From: Artemisia argyi
Taxonomy: Eukaryota; Streptophyta; Magnoliopsida; Asterales; Asteraceae
Length of the DNA: 64,000 bases
Direction of reading: 5' to 3'
Assembly: GCA_030686995.1 (NCBI GenBank)
Contig: CM060709.1
Coordinates: 125,270,373-125,334,372 of the forward strand
Shown: piece after piece, positions 36,656 through 46,929 of the stretch
How the letters are laid out: each line of letters begins with the position of its first letter
Numbering within the stretch: position 1 is the stretch's first letter
Notes under the pieces: model-generated
Told to the model about the DNA's origin: nothing
Database searches by the model: none
The model's input: the letters and a program-made list of their open reading frames with translations, nothing else
Translations under genes and position numbers: made by a program

Positions 36656-36796
36656 GCGGATGGCAAAGGTTACGACAAAGGAACGAAGAAAAAGATAGAC
36701 TAGAAAAACCTATAAAAATAAAAATAAAAATCTTACTAGAAAGGAATCTAGCAAGTAGACCTAATAAAAAGAAATTTCAACCTAGACAATAACTAT

Positions 36797-36814
36797 TTCC
36801 CGGCAGCGGCGCCA
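36797..36814 (-). other. R2 primer-binding site (tRNA-Asp type)
   Basis: On the minus strand TGGCGCCGCTGCCGGGAA follows the 5' LTR after a few bases. It matches the complement of plant tRNA-Asp (TGGCGCCGTTGCCGGGGA) with two changes, the type found in Athila elements. From 36656 to 36796 there is a short AT-rich leader. Confidence 0.88.
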
Positions 36815-36820
36815 AAAACT

Positions 36821-38254
36821 TGATGCGTAGAATTACGCCCTCGCAAAATGTTTTAACTCTCAAGGGATCTTGAGAAGCTTGCAATCCCCACCAGGCAGTG
36901 TACCTGACCGTTGTAGTATAGTATAGTGGCAAGTACTGGGGGATTGATCGTTCAACTCAAAGAATAGTGTTTGCTAGGGTTAAATCTCAATTAAACTAGG
37001 TCTATAGATGAGGGATGATTCTTTTTGTATTTTTATATTTTATGGAAAGCAAGTAAAAATCTCGGGTTTTGAAGGAGTGAGCGGAATTAGTTGCTAATCA
37101 ACTAACCCAAATAACTACAGATGCAATCAAAATAAAATAAAATAAAATTTAAACTAATTTTGGCTAAAACAATAATGAGAGAAAATGTGTTTACTTAGAT
37201 TTCACTACTCCCCAGCTATATTTTACCGGTTCATTAGTTTGTTACAATTGCATGGATGACGGGTTATATTCCTTAATACCATTCGTAGGGCCGTGTACGA
37301 TCTTCCCTAACTCTATAAGCTTCCACCTCTTCCTATGTCGAGCCGCCTACTAGCTCCTAACATGGCCTCATTAGTAGTTACCTATGCATTAAATATAACC
37401 AATATATCGTAGTACACCTCTGATCATGTTTCTTAAGACGTTCAAGCAAGTTACCAATTGGAAGTCTGCCAATTTTCTTAAGCCTAACATCGAATTCATT
37501 CATCCACAACAATTATAAACAAACAACCAACCAACCAATAATCAATATCTAAGTTTTATTACATCTATGAAAACACAAAGAAAACCTAGCCTAGCATGTT
37601 AAAGAGAAGACAAGTATAAGATATAATCAAACAACACATAGACATATTGAATGATTTGTTGGAAGACTTATCTTCAATTAAGCATGTATGAAACAATTGA
37701 AACCCTCAAAATTGCAGTAAAATTCATCCCAGGGTTTTCTCCCTTCAAAGTTTCACACAATGAATGAAAACTAGAAAAGTATATATAGATTTTACAATCT
37801 GACGGCGTCAAGAGTAGGGTCTGACGCCATCAACTCGCCGCCAAAATAATACTCATATTGCCTAGATCCACTTCTGACGTCGTCATGTACAAACTTGGTC
37901 TTGGCCGTCATGTGCAATTTACTCTTGATGGCCTTGGTGACGCCGTCATGTACAAATCTTCAAAAACCTTTTTGGCGCGTCACGTGTAATTTGATTTATC
38001 CACCTCTTTGTCAAGTCTTGACGCCGTCACTAGCAATCTTTGACGCCGTCAGGTACAATTTTCAGCATGAATTTGAGACTTTGTCATTTTTTTCACTTTT
38101 TCGCTCCAAAAACATCCAAAATGCTTCATTTTACAAATTTCCTCTCAAAAGTACCTAAAATGACAAATGGAACGATTTAGGGCAATATTTGATCAAATAA
38201 TCTCGATTTTGGCCTTAAATGACCCCCAAAAGCGGTACACTTTTCGTCTCATCA
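36821..38254 (-). repeat. R2 5' LTR (1434 bp)
   Basis: On the minus strand starts TGATGAGACGAAAAG and ends CTACGCATCA. It pairs with 9019-10427. The TATA box is the complement of GTATATATAG at 37779-37788. Confidence 0.94.
37800..38052 (-). promoter_or_regulatory. R2 5' LTR: TGACG-N-CGTCA palindrome cluster
   Basis: Intact copies at 37800-37810 (TGACGGCGTCA) and, further up, TGACGCCGTCA three times (near 37938, 38020 and 38040) with TGACGTCGTCA near 37875. Decayed copies such as TGACGCCATCA lie between. The nearest copy is 12 bp from the TATA box. Confidence 0.82.
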
Positions 38255-38259
38255 CGTGG

Positions 38260-40794
38260 ACATGAAATTGGAGTCATTATTTGCTTAGCTTCAAGATATA
38301 ACATAACATATCATCTTGAACCTACATACTCAATCACACTCGATTGGTATGAAAATAATGATGTCCTTATCAAGACAAAAAGAATATGCATCGGATCATA
38401 ACTCACACTTGTGTTGATGATGTCATATTGTATCTTCTTGTCCAAAGGTTGTGTTCCAATCATTAAAACTAATATATCTAAAACATGATTAGAATACACA
38501 ATGAAGTAGGATTGACGACTTGGATATTTCATCCGAAATATTCAGGCAATTTACATTGCAACACAATTTGTAAATGTGTCATTTCCGAAAAACCAAACAC
38601 GAGCAAACATACAACATATGTAGCATTTGCTCATGAACGAGCCAAGATTCAAAATTACATGTCAAGTAAGAACATCACATATAGTACATCATCAATCTTC
38701 AAGAAGATAACACGTATCTCAAAAGGATAATTTATACAACGTGTGTCACTAAATAAGCAATAAAATTTGTAAATCACATTATAACTAAAATACTTGTTCT
38801 CATTGTAACTCATAAGAGTGAAAAGCTCATTATCTTAAATAAGCATGTTTGTCAAATGATACAATATGTTTTCTCTCAATAATATAAAGTAAAAGATTAC
38901 AAGATCAATTAAGGTAAGTAATCTTTATTAGACTCTCTTTCTCAAGATTTACTATGGAGTATTCTTGAAACCAAAACACGTGATTTAAATATCACACTTG
39001 CCTTTGTTAGGATGTTGTGTAAGACATGTAGTTTTCATTAATCGACTTTTAATATATTGATAGTTGAGTTATATTAGGATATGTTCTAGCGGAATTGGCC
39101 AATATCATCTTTAGAAAACCTCGATGGGAAAGTATAGGAATTCCAATTTTTCTAATATGAGAATAGCTACTGGAGAACCTGTTGCACTAGAAATTCAATT
39201 TAACCTAATGGTTGAATTGCTTCCGGGAGAGAAGTTGGTTTTGTGGTAAACCCGTAAAAATGGTCGTGTTTAGCCTTAATTGAGCACCGCTAGTAATAGT
39301 CTCATATCCATTCTCTAACATGAAAAATTGCCATTCCTACATTTGACCAAAGACATTTTACATCGATGATCTTTGTCTCCCGTTAGGATTGGACTTCAAA
39401 CAAATAGTAATTAGGATTTTCCTTGACAAACCTAGATTACTTGCATATATGGGCTTGATCTTTGAGAAAACAACAACTTGGTCTTGTGAAACTTGTTTAA
39501 ATGTCTTGATGCTCTCTTAAATGTTTAATGCCTGCTTGCTTAATTATTGGATGCATGTTCGTTAGAAATATACTTCTTATGCCCATGATACATGCTCTTA
39601 TGTGCTATATGTCAACATGTTTTACGTAATGCTTGTCTTCAAAGTAATCATGTTTTGTATGTATCTCTTTACATGACTTACATGTTATTTGTGCACCTAA
39701 ACTATGTTAGACTAGGTATGCCTTTAATGATACCTCCAAGATGTTATATATTCTTACATGCTAATGTCCTTGATTGTTATGTGATGCATATTTAAATGAC
39801 TTATATGCTTAAATCTCTTATTCTTGGGTAACTAGGCTTATTCCTCCTAACACTAGATCATAATCTTCCTTTAAGGTGTCTAGTGTCACAATCCCACCGT
39901 ATTACCTAAACCATTCCTTAATCATTTAATTAATCGTATCGTTCAAACTGGGAAAAAAGAAACTGGAGAGACTCTGCACCCTACTGATGGCGGTCCCTTA
40001 TTGCATTGGCGGTCCCTTATCTTTAAAGGACCATCCAATGATTTAAAGGACCGTCCCTAGTAGAGGTGTCATGAACTGGTTCACTGTTTTTACTCTTCTC
40101 CAATACTTTGAACTATCCTACATCATGCCTTGTCAAAAACTCACAAAGAAGCATCTTCCTCATAACCATTCATCACTAAAACCTCAAACCACCAATGTGA
40201 AATGAGAAACCGAGTTATCCTTGTTCTACCAATATTGAGTCATCCACCATTTCCATGCCCTCAAAGAAACCAAGAGTCCTCCACCAATTACTCCACCGAG
40301 TCATGTTCACAAGAAGATTCCACCATGTAACCAAACAAGTATGTCATCACCACTACAACCTACCCCATTGAGGTCAAACCACCTTTCATGATACATAAAC
40401 CTATGTTCACCCTTGTGTCGCTCGTTGAAACAAAGGGCAATCGTCATATCCATACACTCATTAACATATTTGACTATGTCGTCAAAAATCCAAGTGAATT
40501 TCATTATGAAATGCATCTTTTCGACTTCCTAGCAAGTGAAGAACACAAAGAAAATATCCAAGCTTCAAGTGTTGTCGAGTCATCACCACCTCATTTCACA
40601 TATCCACCTTCGGTCGTCAACCAACAAAACACCTTAAAATTCCATGATTCCCAATCATCCATTATCCTAACCTCAATTCTCTAGAACACTCATTGTCACC
40701 AACATATCCACCTCCAATGACAAATCCAATATAATTGGTACCACCCATGAGAATTCCTTTAAAAACTCTTTCGTAAGAGTCCATAGTATCATCC
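38260..40794. other. S, middle part: older receiving sequence
   Basis: AT-rich, no recognised gene. A 98-codon frame at 40388-40684 (+) reads MIHKPMFTLVSLVETKGNRH and later has a Pro/Ser-rich end; it follows palindrome cluster 3 by about 320 bp, as the proline-rich ORF follows a cluster in R4. This could be a remnant of such an ORF, but sequence similarity is too weak to claim it. Confidence 0.5.
39979..40067. promoter_or_regulatory. S palindrome cluster 3
   Basis: CTACTGATGGCGGTCCCTTA, then GGCGGTCCCTTATC, then TTTAAAGGACC and AAAGGACCGTCC, closing with CTAGTAG, the inverse of the opening CTACTGA apart from one base. Same cassette as at 7522 and 7863. These were 31-32 kb closer before R2 inserted. 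Confidence 0.62.
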
Positions 40795-40799
40795 ATCTT

Positions 40800-41132
40800 T
40801 GTTAGGTGCCCATATTGATATCACACAAGTAAGAATGAGATAGATATAAGGATTGGTTGCTTATATGATATGAGAGAATTAGAAACGCAAGAGTTTCATT
40901 AGAATACCAAAATAACCAACAAGTAAAATGTTTACATAAGCTTAGTATATATAGGGGAGGAGTAAGGCAACACTCCCTTCCTCCCTTTCCTTCTAGATCG
41001 TGGGCTTTAAAGCCCATTGGACATGATAACTAAAGCCTAGTAACATAAAACATAATGATATAAATAACTAAGCAACCTATTACAAAATGTAATGACCGAG
41101 ACTTGAATAAATATAAAAGTATGTTCCCAACA
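40800..41132 (-). repeat. R5 3' LTR (333 bp)
   Basis: On the minus strand starts TGTTGGGAACATAC and ends GCACCTAACA. The TATA box is the complement of the TATATATA at 40946-40953. Upstream of it on the minus strand lies the perfect 16-bp palindrome TGGGCTTTAAAGCCCA (41001-41016). Confidence 0.95.
41001..41016 (-). promoter_or_regulatory. R5 LTR palindrome with paired TGGGCT sites
   Basis: TGGGCTTTAAAGCCCA, about 50 bp upstream of the TATA box. TGGGCY is the site II motif bound by TCP factors in plant promoters; here two lie head to head. It is intact in the other LTR at 62860-62875. Function is inferred. Confidence 0.7.
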
Positions 41133-42627
41133 ATCTCCCCCTAAGGGTCGGCCATCACGGTTGCTGGACGTCTTCATCTTTCTCTTTGACTTTTGACTTC
41201 TATAAATTCTTACGTCTTCAAAAAAATGTTGTTAGATGAATGTTCTTTGCTCATAGTCTTTGTTCTTTGGTGATACCGTTGTGATTGTGTAGTCATCTGA
41301 CTTTCGTAACTTCATCGTCTTTGGTGGTTGTCTGCCATTCCAACATGCTCATACATCTTTGGACTTTGACTTTCAAGTGCACGAAGTTCCTTTACATTCA
41401 CATTGATCTTTGGTCTTTATACTTTGTAGATTCTTCTTTTTGGCGTAGAATCTTTCTTTGAACTTTGTGGTGCTTAGATCTTTGGGGGAGCTTTCATTGA
41501 CTTCAAGATGTATGCATGAGCATGCTGGAATCTACCATCATGGAGGTGATATGTACCTGTAGGTAAATAGTTAGCAATAATCAACCGGTACTTATAGATA
41601 AGGAATTATAGATCATCAACAGGATATTGTGAAGACTCCTTCTAACCCTTATCAAGGCCGTTCCCATGTCAAATACTCCCGAGGGAGCTTATAAGACCTA
41701 CTTAGTAGCTCAATGACTGGGTGAGTCGCTGGGGATCACTCCATGACTGTAGACCGCTATGGAACCACTGCGAACACTAAGCATAACCCGTGAGGGGTTA
41801 CCGAAGTAACCTGCTGTCAGGGCTGTTAGAAGTTGACCCTGGCAGGAATTTTCGTTCAATCATTGAGAAGTACATTAGGAAATTCTCTCATAAACGTTCT
41901 CGGCAGATTGCTAAGATCTGCGAAGGACTTGATAATTTACAGCCGGTGTCCATTGATGTAGAACACCAGTTGTAGAAATACTAAGTGTTCCTAAGAGATC
42001 TTTGATGTATCTCATGGCTCTAGACTCGATAAGTTCACACTTAGGTTTCCTATCCGGAGACTAGGGAGGGGTCTCCTGCTTCAATATCAACCATCTCTAC
42101 GAGATAATTCGATAGATTACACCGGTTCCCTGTGAGAATGAAACAAGTTCTTTTAAGTGAATTTGAGTGGTTAAGAAGGTTTAGAGCATTGCGTCACTGG
42201 GTCCATGACGACTTTATCTTCAATACCGATGTTGCCTTAGCAACAACCAGTAGCATACGAGTTGAACCCGGTGTCTGCCCTAAGGTTGAACATATGGAGG
42301 GCTATTTCTTTTCACCTTTTTCTTTACTTTTCTTTTTAATTCTTCAACTCCGTCTTTCTCCTTTCATTCTTATCTCCTTTATTCGTATCATACCTAAGGA
42401 CTTCTAAATTCAAACTATTGGAGATGTACTTGGGTAGATCCCTCCGGCTCTGGAGGATCATAGCACGGTTTTCCCTAACCTTAGTCACCTTATAACTCTA
42501 CGACTATCCTATAATTGCCATGAAGCCTTTGATTGAAAATCTCTCAAAGTGTTTGTGATTATCAAACATTTTGTATAACACTTTGAGAGTTTTGTGTTAA
42601 CTTTTGAAGGGCTCCCCTTCACATGTG
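41133..42627 (-). other. R5 3' noncoding region, part next to the 3' LTR
   Basis: TAGGGGGAGA (minus strand, 41134-41144) directly precedes the 3' LTR and is the likely purine tract. The rest has no open frame of use on the minus strand. Short plus-strand frames at 41790-41975 and 42132-42407 have no recognisable product. R6 interrupts this region at 42628. Confidence 0.7.
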
Positions 42628-44044
42628 TGATGAGGCGAAAAATGAACCACTTTTAGGGGGTCATTTAAGCCCAGAATTGAATTTATTTGATCAAATATTG
42701 CCCTAAATCGTTCCTTTTGTGATTTTAGGTACTTTGGGAGTGAAATATGGAAAAGAAGGCATTTTGGACGTTTTTGGAGCATAAAAGTGAAGAAATCGGC
42801 AAAGTCTCAATTTTCCAAGCTGGGAACAGTACGTGACGGCGTCAAGAAGGAATTTCTGACGGCGTCAAGAGTAAATTCCATGACTTTCCATGACGACCCA
42901 GTACAGATTTGACGGCGTCACGAAGTAGGGCGTCAAGAGTAAAATGCATGACGGCCTGGAAAATGCTAACACATGACGGCGTCAAAGTAGATCAAGGCAG
43001 TCCGCGAAGTATTTTGGCGGCGAGATGACGGCGTCACAAGATTTGTCTTGACGCCGTCAGACCCTATTTCCTATATATAGTTTTCTAATTTTCACATTAA
43101 AAAGAGAGAAGTTTTGGAGAAACCCTAGGTCCGAACTTAAGACGAATTTTACAGGTTCTTCAAGGGTTCTTTGCCCTTGATCCCTTTCATGTGTAATTGA
43201 GATAAGTATTCTTTTAATTCAATCAATATGTCTATGTGTTGGTTGTCTATATCTTGTTCTTGTCTTGATTCCACCATGCTAGGCTAGATCTATCTTGTGT
43301 TTGCTTAGATCTAATGAAACCTAGATGTTAATTATGTGTTGATTACTTGTTTATGGTTGTATTGGATGAATGATTTCGATGTTAGGCTTAAGAAAACTGG
43401 CAGATCTCCAATTGGTAACATGCTTGAACGTCTTAAGAAACATGAACCGATGTGCACTAGGTTTTATTGGTTGTATTTACTGCATGAGTAATTTCTAATG
43501 ATCCCATGTTAGGAGTTTTTAACGGCTCGACATAGGAGTGAAGTAGGCACTCATAGGATTGGGGAAGTAAGTGCGCCACCCCATGAATGGTATTAAGGAA
43601 TACAATCCGTCATCCACGCAACTATAACAAGTAATTAACGTGTAAAAGATGTCTAGGGAGTAGTGAAATCTAAGTAAACACATTTTCTCCACTTATTGCT
43701 CACAACCTTAGTTAATTTAGTTTATTTTCATTTTTAGTATTTTATTTTGATTGCATCTTTAGTATTGGGTTAGTTGACTAGCAACTAATTCCGCCCAAAT
43801 CCTTCAAACCAGAGATTTTTACTTGCTTTCTAAAAAATATAAAAATACAAAAATAATCTTCCATCATCTTTAGCACTAGTAATTAGGTTTTCTAATCCTA
43901 GCGACACTATTCCTAGCTGAACGATCAATCCCCCGGTACTTGTCACTATACTATACTACAACGATCAGGTACACTGCCTGGTGGGGGTTGTAAGCTTCTC
44001 AAGATCCCTTGAGAGGTAAAGCCTGGTGCGATTCCCACGTATCA
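42628..44044 (+). repeat. R6 5' LTR (1417 bp)
   Basis: Starts TGATGAGGCGAAAAATG and ends CACGTATCA. TATA box CTATATATAG at 43071-43080. A leader with GAGAAACCCTAGG follows. Confidence 0.97.
42834..43059 (+). promoter_or_regulatory. R6 5' LTR: six perfect TGACG-N-CGTCA palindromes
   Basis: Perfect 11-mers at 42834-42844, 42857-42867, 42910-42920, 42974-42984, 43026-43036 (TGACGGCGTCA) and 43049-43059 (TGACGCCGTCA, the same site on the other strand). The last ends 11 bases before the TATA box. Half sites such as TGACGACCC and GGGCGTCAAG lie between. In the 3' LTR (49159-49385) two of the six have lost a CpG. Confidence 0.9.
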
Positions 44045-44050
44045 AGTTTT

Positions 44051-44069
44051 TGGTGCCGTAGCCCGGGGA
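44051..44069 (+). other. R6 primer-binding site (tRNA-Asp type)
   Basis: TGGTGCCGTAGCCCGGGGA lies six bases after the LTR end. It is close to the tRNA-Asp complement TGGCGCCGTTGCCGGGGA, with two substitutions and one extra C. R2 has a better match. Confidence 0.8.
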
Positions 44070-44207
44070 ATAGTTATTGTCTAGGTTAGAATTTCTTTTT
44101 ATTAGGTCTACTTGCTAGATTCCTTTCTAGTAAGATTTTTTTTTTAGGTTTCTTTAGTCTATCTTCTTCTTTGTGTCTTTGTTCGTAACTCTTCACCACC
44201 CGACACC

Positions 44208-45743
44208 ATGGACAACGGGAACATCTTTGAACCCGTCATCCAACCACAACAAAACCCACCACTAGAACCCCTTAGGACCCGAACCTTAGGAGAGTATTCC
44301 CGACCTAGCCACCAAGGCTATCGAAACACCATTGAGCTCACCGGAGCCAATGTGACCCCCTTGCGATCCGACACCATCCGGTTGGTGCAAAGCGGATGTG
44401 CATTACATGGACTTCGTTCCGAAGATCCAAATCAACATCTTAAGGACTTCCTTAAAATCGTAGATTCTATAGACCTAAGTGTTGAAACTAGAGAGACTAC
44501 CCGATTACGCCTATTCCAATTCTCTCTACGGGATCGAGCTAGTCAATGGCTTGAGCGTTTACCCGCGGGATCCATCACCACATGGGATGATCTCACCACT
44601 CGTTTCCTTGCTCAATTTTTCCCACCGGGGAGAACTACTAAGCTTAGAAATGAAATCTTGATGTTCCAACAACGTCAAGGTGAAACTCTTTATGAAGCAT
44701 GGACTCGTTTCAAGGACTTACTCCAAAAAGTCCCTCATCATGGCATAGATCTTTGGCTCCAAGTACAAATCTTTTATGACCATATCGATCTCTCCACGAG
44801 GCGAACCATTGACCAATCGGCCGGTGGTAAGCTACGTGATCTAAGTGCGGAACAATCATGGGAACTCATAGAAGATCTTGCTCTCTATGACAACGAAAGT
44901 TGGAATGATCCCCGTGATTTGAACAAAACGGTCAAGGCAATATCTTTGCCTTTGAACAACTCTAGCACTCCCGATCATAGGATCATGGAACTTGAGGACC
45001 AAGTCAAGTTTCTCATGAAATCCTACGAAGCTCCCAAGCCTTCAAGCCAAGTGAATAAAATCACTTCTTCATGCGAATTATGTAGTGGTCCCCATGACAC
45101 TCGTGATTGTGTGGAACTCCCTGGAACAGCTTTTGCGGACTACGCATCCTCGCGTACCGACGAAGCGGGAGATAAGTGGTACACTTTCAAGCCCGAGCCA
45201 AGCCCTTACGGTGATTTATACAACCCCTCTTGGAAAAATCACCCAAACCTTAGGTGGAAACAAAATCAACCCAATTCTTCCAATCCGCCTAATCGTTACC
45301 AACCAAACGGTCCACCCTCCAACCGTACCTTCAACAACAATCCTTCTAACAACTATGGTAGTACCAAAAATCTTGAAGGATTGATGTCCAAGTTCATGGC
45401 ATCTCAAGAAGCCCGCATAGCTAGGTTTGAAACCGAATTCAACCAACAACAAACGGAGATGACCAATAAGTTAGACAACTTGTTGAAGGCCCTCAACAAC
45501 CAAGCGTTAGCCACACCTAGGAAGGACACTAGGGACACCAATAGTGGAACCCAAATTAAGGACCCATCATCATCTAAACATGTCCACTTTGTCAATGTTG
45601 TCACCATTAAGCCAATAGATAAGGAAATAGAAGAGAGTGACAAGGATGAAGTTAGAGTTGAAACCGAGATTAGGGATGAGAGTAGGGAAGTTGAGGTTAA
45701 TAGGGGAGAAGAATTAGAGGAAGTAGAGCCCAAAGAAGAATAA
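44208..45743 (+). CDS. gag: R6 Gag (511 aa), Athila-like
   Basis: ATG at 44208 in good context (CACCATGGA), 164 bp after the 5' LTR. Residues 1-45 are a Pro/Gln-rich leader. A capsid-type Retrotrans_gag domain spans about 60-270: TIRLVQSGCALHGLRSEDPN, LRLFQFSLRDRASQWLERLP, WDDLTTRFLAQFFPPGRTTK and GETLYEAWTRFKDLLQ. Near 290 a zinc-knuckle-like motif reads CELCSGPHDTRDC, one residue shorter than the usual C-X2-C-X4-H-X4-C. After an Asn/Pro-rich linker, about 390-440 is a likely coiled coil (MTNKLDNLLKAL). The end is strongly acidic. It would form particles and bind RNA in the cytoplasm. The frame is complete, and R2 carries a decayed relative. It ends at an in-frame TAA nine bases before the next ATG. 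Confidence 0.93.
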   Translation: MDNGNIFEPVIQPQQNPPLEPLRTRTLGEYSRPSHQGYRNTIELTGANVTPLRSDTIRLVQSGCALHGLRSEDPNQHLKDFLKIVDSIDLSVETRETTRLRLFQFSLRDRASQWLERLPAGSITTWDDLTTRFLAQFFPPGRTTKLRNEILMFQQRQGETLYEAWTRFKDLLQKVPHHGIDLWLQVQIFYDHIDLSTRRTIDQSAGGKLRDLSAEQSWELIEDLALYDNESWNDPRDLNKTVKAISLPLNNSSTPDHRIMELEDQVKFLMKSYEAPKPSSQVNKITSSCELCSGPHDTRDCVELPGTAFADYASSRTDEAGDKWYTFKPEPSPYGDLYNPSWKNHPNLRWKQNQPNSSNPPNRYQPNGPPSNRTFNNNPSNNYGSTKNLEGLMSKFMASQEARIARFETEFNQQQTEMTNKLDNLLKALNNQALATPRKDTRDTNSGTQIKDPSSSKHVHFVNVVTIKPIDKEIEESDKDEVRVETEIRDESREVEVNRGEELEEVEPKEE

Positions 45744-45752
45744 TTTGATAAG

Positions 45753-46445
45753 ATGCCCACCAAGGAAGAACGGGAATACCATAAGGATTTATTCGATAGT
45801 CCCGAGAGACCATATATCCTTGACACACCCCTTATCAAAATGGGAGACCCCTCTAACATTAACATACCATGCAACATTGGGCATATGCATATATGGAAAG
45901 CTTACATCGATCCTAGATCTCCCGTGAACATCATGACTAGGACCTACTACAATTGGGTAATGAAGAAGCAACTTGATTTTAAGATGATGCCCAATAAGAA
46001 TTTGATAAGTAATTTTGCAGGAAGAGTGAAGGGATTGCATGTGATTATAGGCAATCTCACTTATGAGATAGATTTTATGATAGTAGAGGACACTCGCCCA
46101 GTGATATATGCTTGCCTAAGCCAAATAATATTCGGGAAACCATTTGTTGAGGCCACTAGGATGAGTTATGACCCGACTTTAGGTATAGTTAGATTCAAGG
46201 AAGAGAATGATGAGGTTGCCTACCAAATGCCTTACAAAATTGAGCAATACCGCCTTCTCTCTAATTTCGAAAAGGAGCACAAGAAAGCGGCTTATTATAG
46301 GAATGATGAGGATAGACATAGAGGAGTAGAGTATGTGAGAAATAGGATGCTTGGTTTCTACAAAGAATGCTTGCAACTAGGTCCGGAATACAAAACTGGT
46401 TTAGAAGATGACTTAGAGAATGAAACCAACGACGAGGTCACGTAG
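45753..46445 (+). CDS. R6 retropepsin-like protein (230 aa) without the catalytic triad
   Basis: The frame is the same as gag and starts at the ATG 9 bases after the gag stop. After a short lead, INIPCNIGHMHIWKAYIDPR, then LHVIIGNLTYEIDFMIVEDT, then IIFGKPFVEATR mark a retropepsin fold (near residues 30-140). The catalytic D-T/S-G is DPRS here, so cleavage activity is unlikely. Residues 150-215 are charged, with LGFYKECLQLGPEY. A stop at 46443 ends the coding part of the element. Elements of this kind that I recall from Asteraceae have this part fused to gag, so translation may depend on reading through or reinitiating after the TAA at 45741; either is unproven. Confidence 0.88.
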   Translation: MPTKEEREYHKDLFDSPERPYILDTPLIKMGDPSNINIPCNIGHMHIWKAYIDPRSPVNIMTRTYYNWVMKKQLDFKMMPNKNLISNFAGRVKGLHVIIGNLTYEIDFMIVEDTRPVIYACLSQIIFGKPFVEATRMSYDPTLGIVRFKEENDEVAYQMPYKIEQYRLLSNFEKEHKKAAYYRNDEDRHRGVEYVRNRMLGFYKECLQLGPEYKTGLEDDLENETNDEVT

Positions 46446-46895
46446 TAACCCATGACCTTGAGTCTAGCTACAAGACTCGTAAATAAAGAAAAGCGCTTCT
46501 TGGGAGGCAACCCATGCTTTGTGTGATTTTCATTTTATTTGTTTGTTTGTTTTGTTATTTGCTTCCGTATGCATGCTTTATTTCTATTGTTGGTAGATCA
46601 TGTTTCTCAATTAAAATGTGGAAATACTTTACTTTGTTGTTTTGGCTTAGTCTTAAGTCCACCTAAAGGTATTTTTGCAAAAGATAAGTGTAAAGCGAAA
46701 CCCCAAATATGTTTTTAAGAAACAACTCGATCATGATTCTCCACAATATTAAATGAACATGTATATTCATATTTGTTAGAGTCAAATGCTTGTATTGAGT
46801 CATAATGAAATTTTGCAGGATTTTCCAGGAAGTAGAACCAAGTTTTTCCAAAATTTTTCCGGAAACTTAACATAAGAATTTTTGCAGGTCAATCC

Positions 46896-46929
46896 TGACG
46901 GCGTCACGAGTTAACTCTTGACGGCGTCA
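46896..46929 (+). promoter_or_regulatory. R6 internal TGACGGCGTCA pair
   Basis: TGACGGCGTCA at 46896-46906 and 46919-46929, the same palindrome as in the LTR, each followed by CGAG. R2 has a decayed pair at the equivalent place. A TATA-like sequence lies about 150 bp further on. Confidence 0.75.

Noticed and set aside
40388..40684. Host gene in S
   Set aside because: 98 codons without recognised motif or flanking exon signals; kept only as a remark under S.
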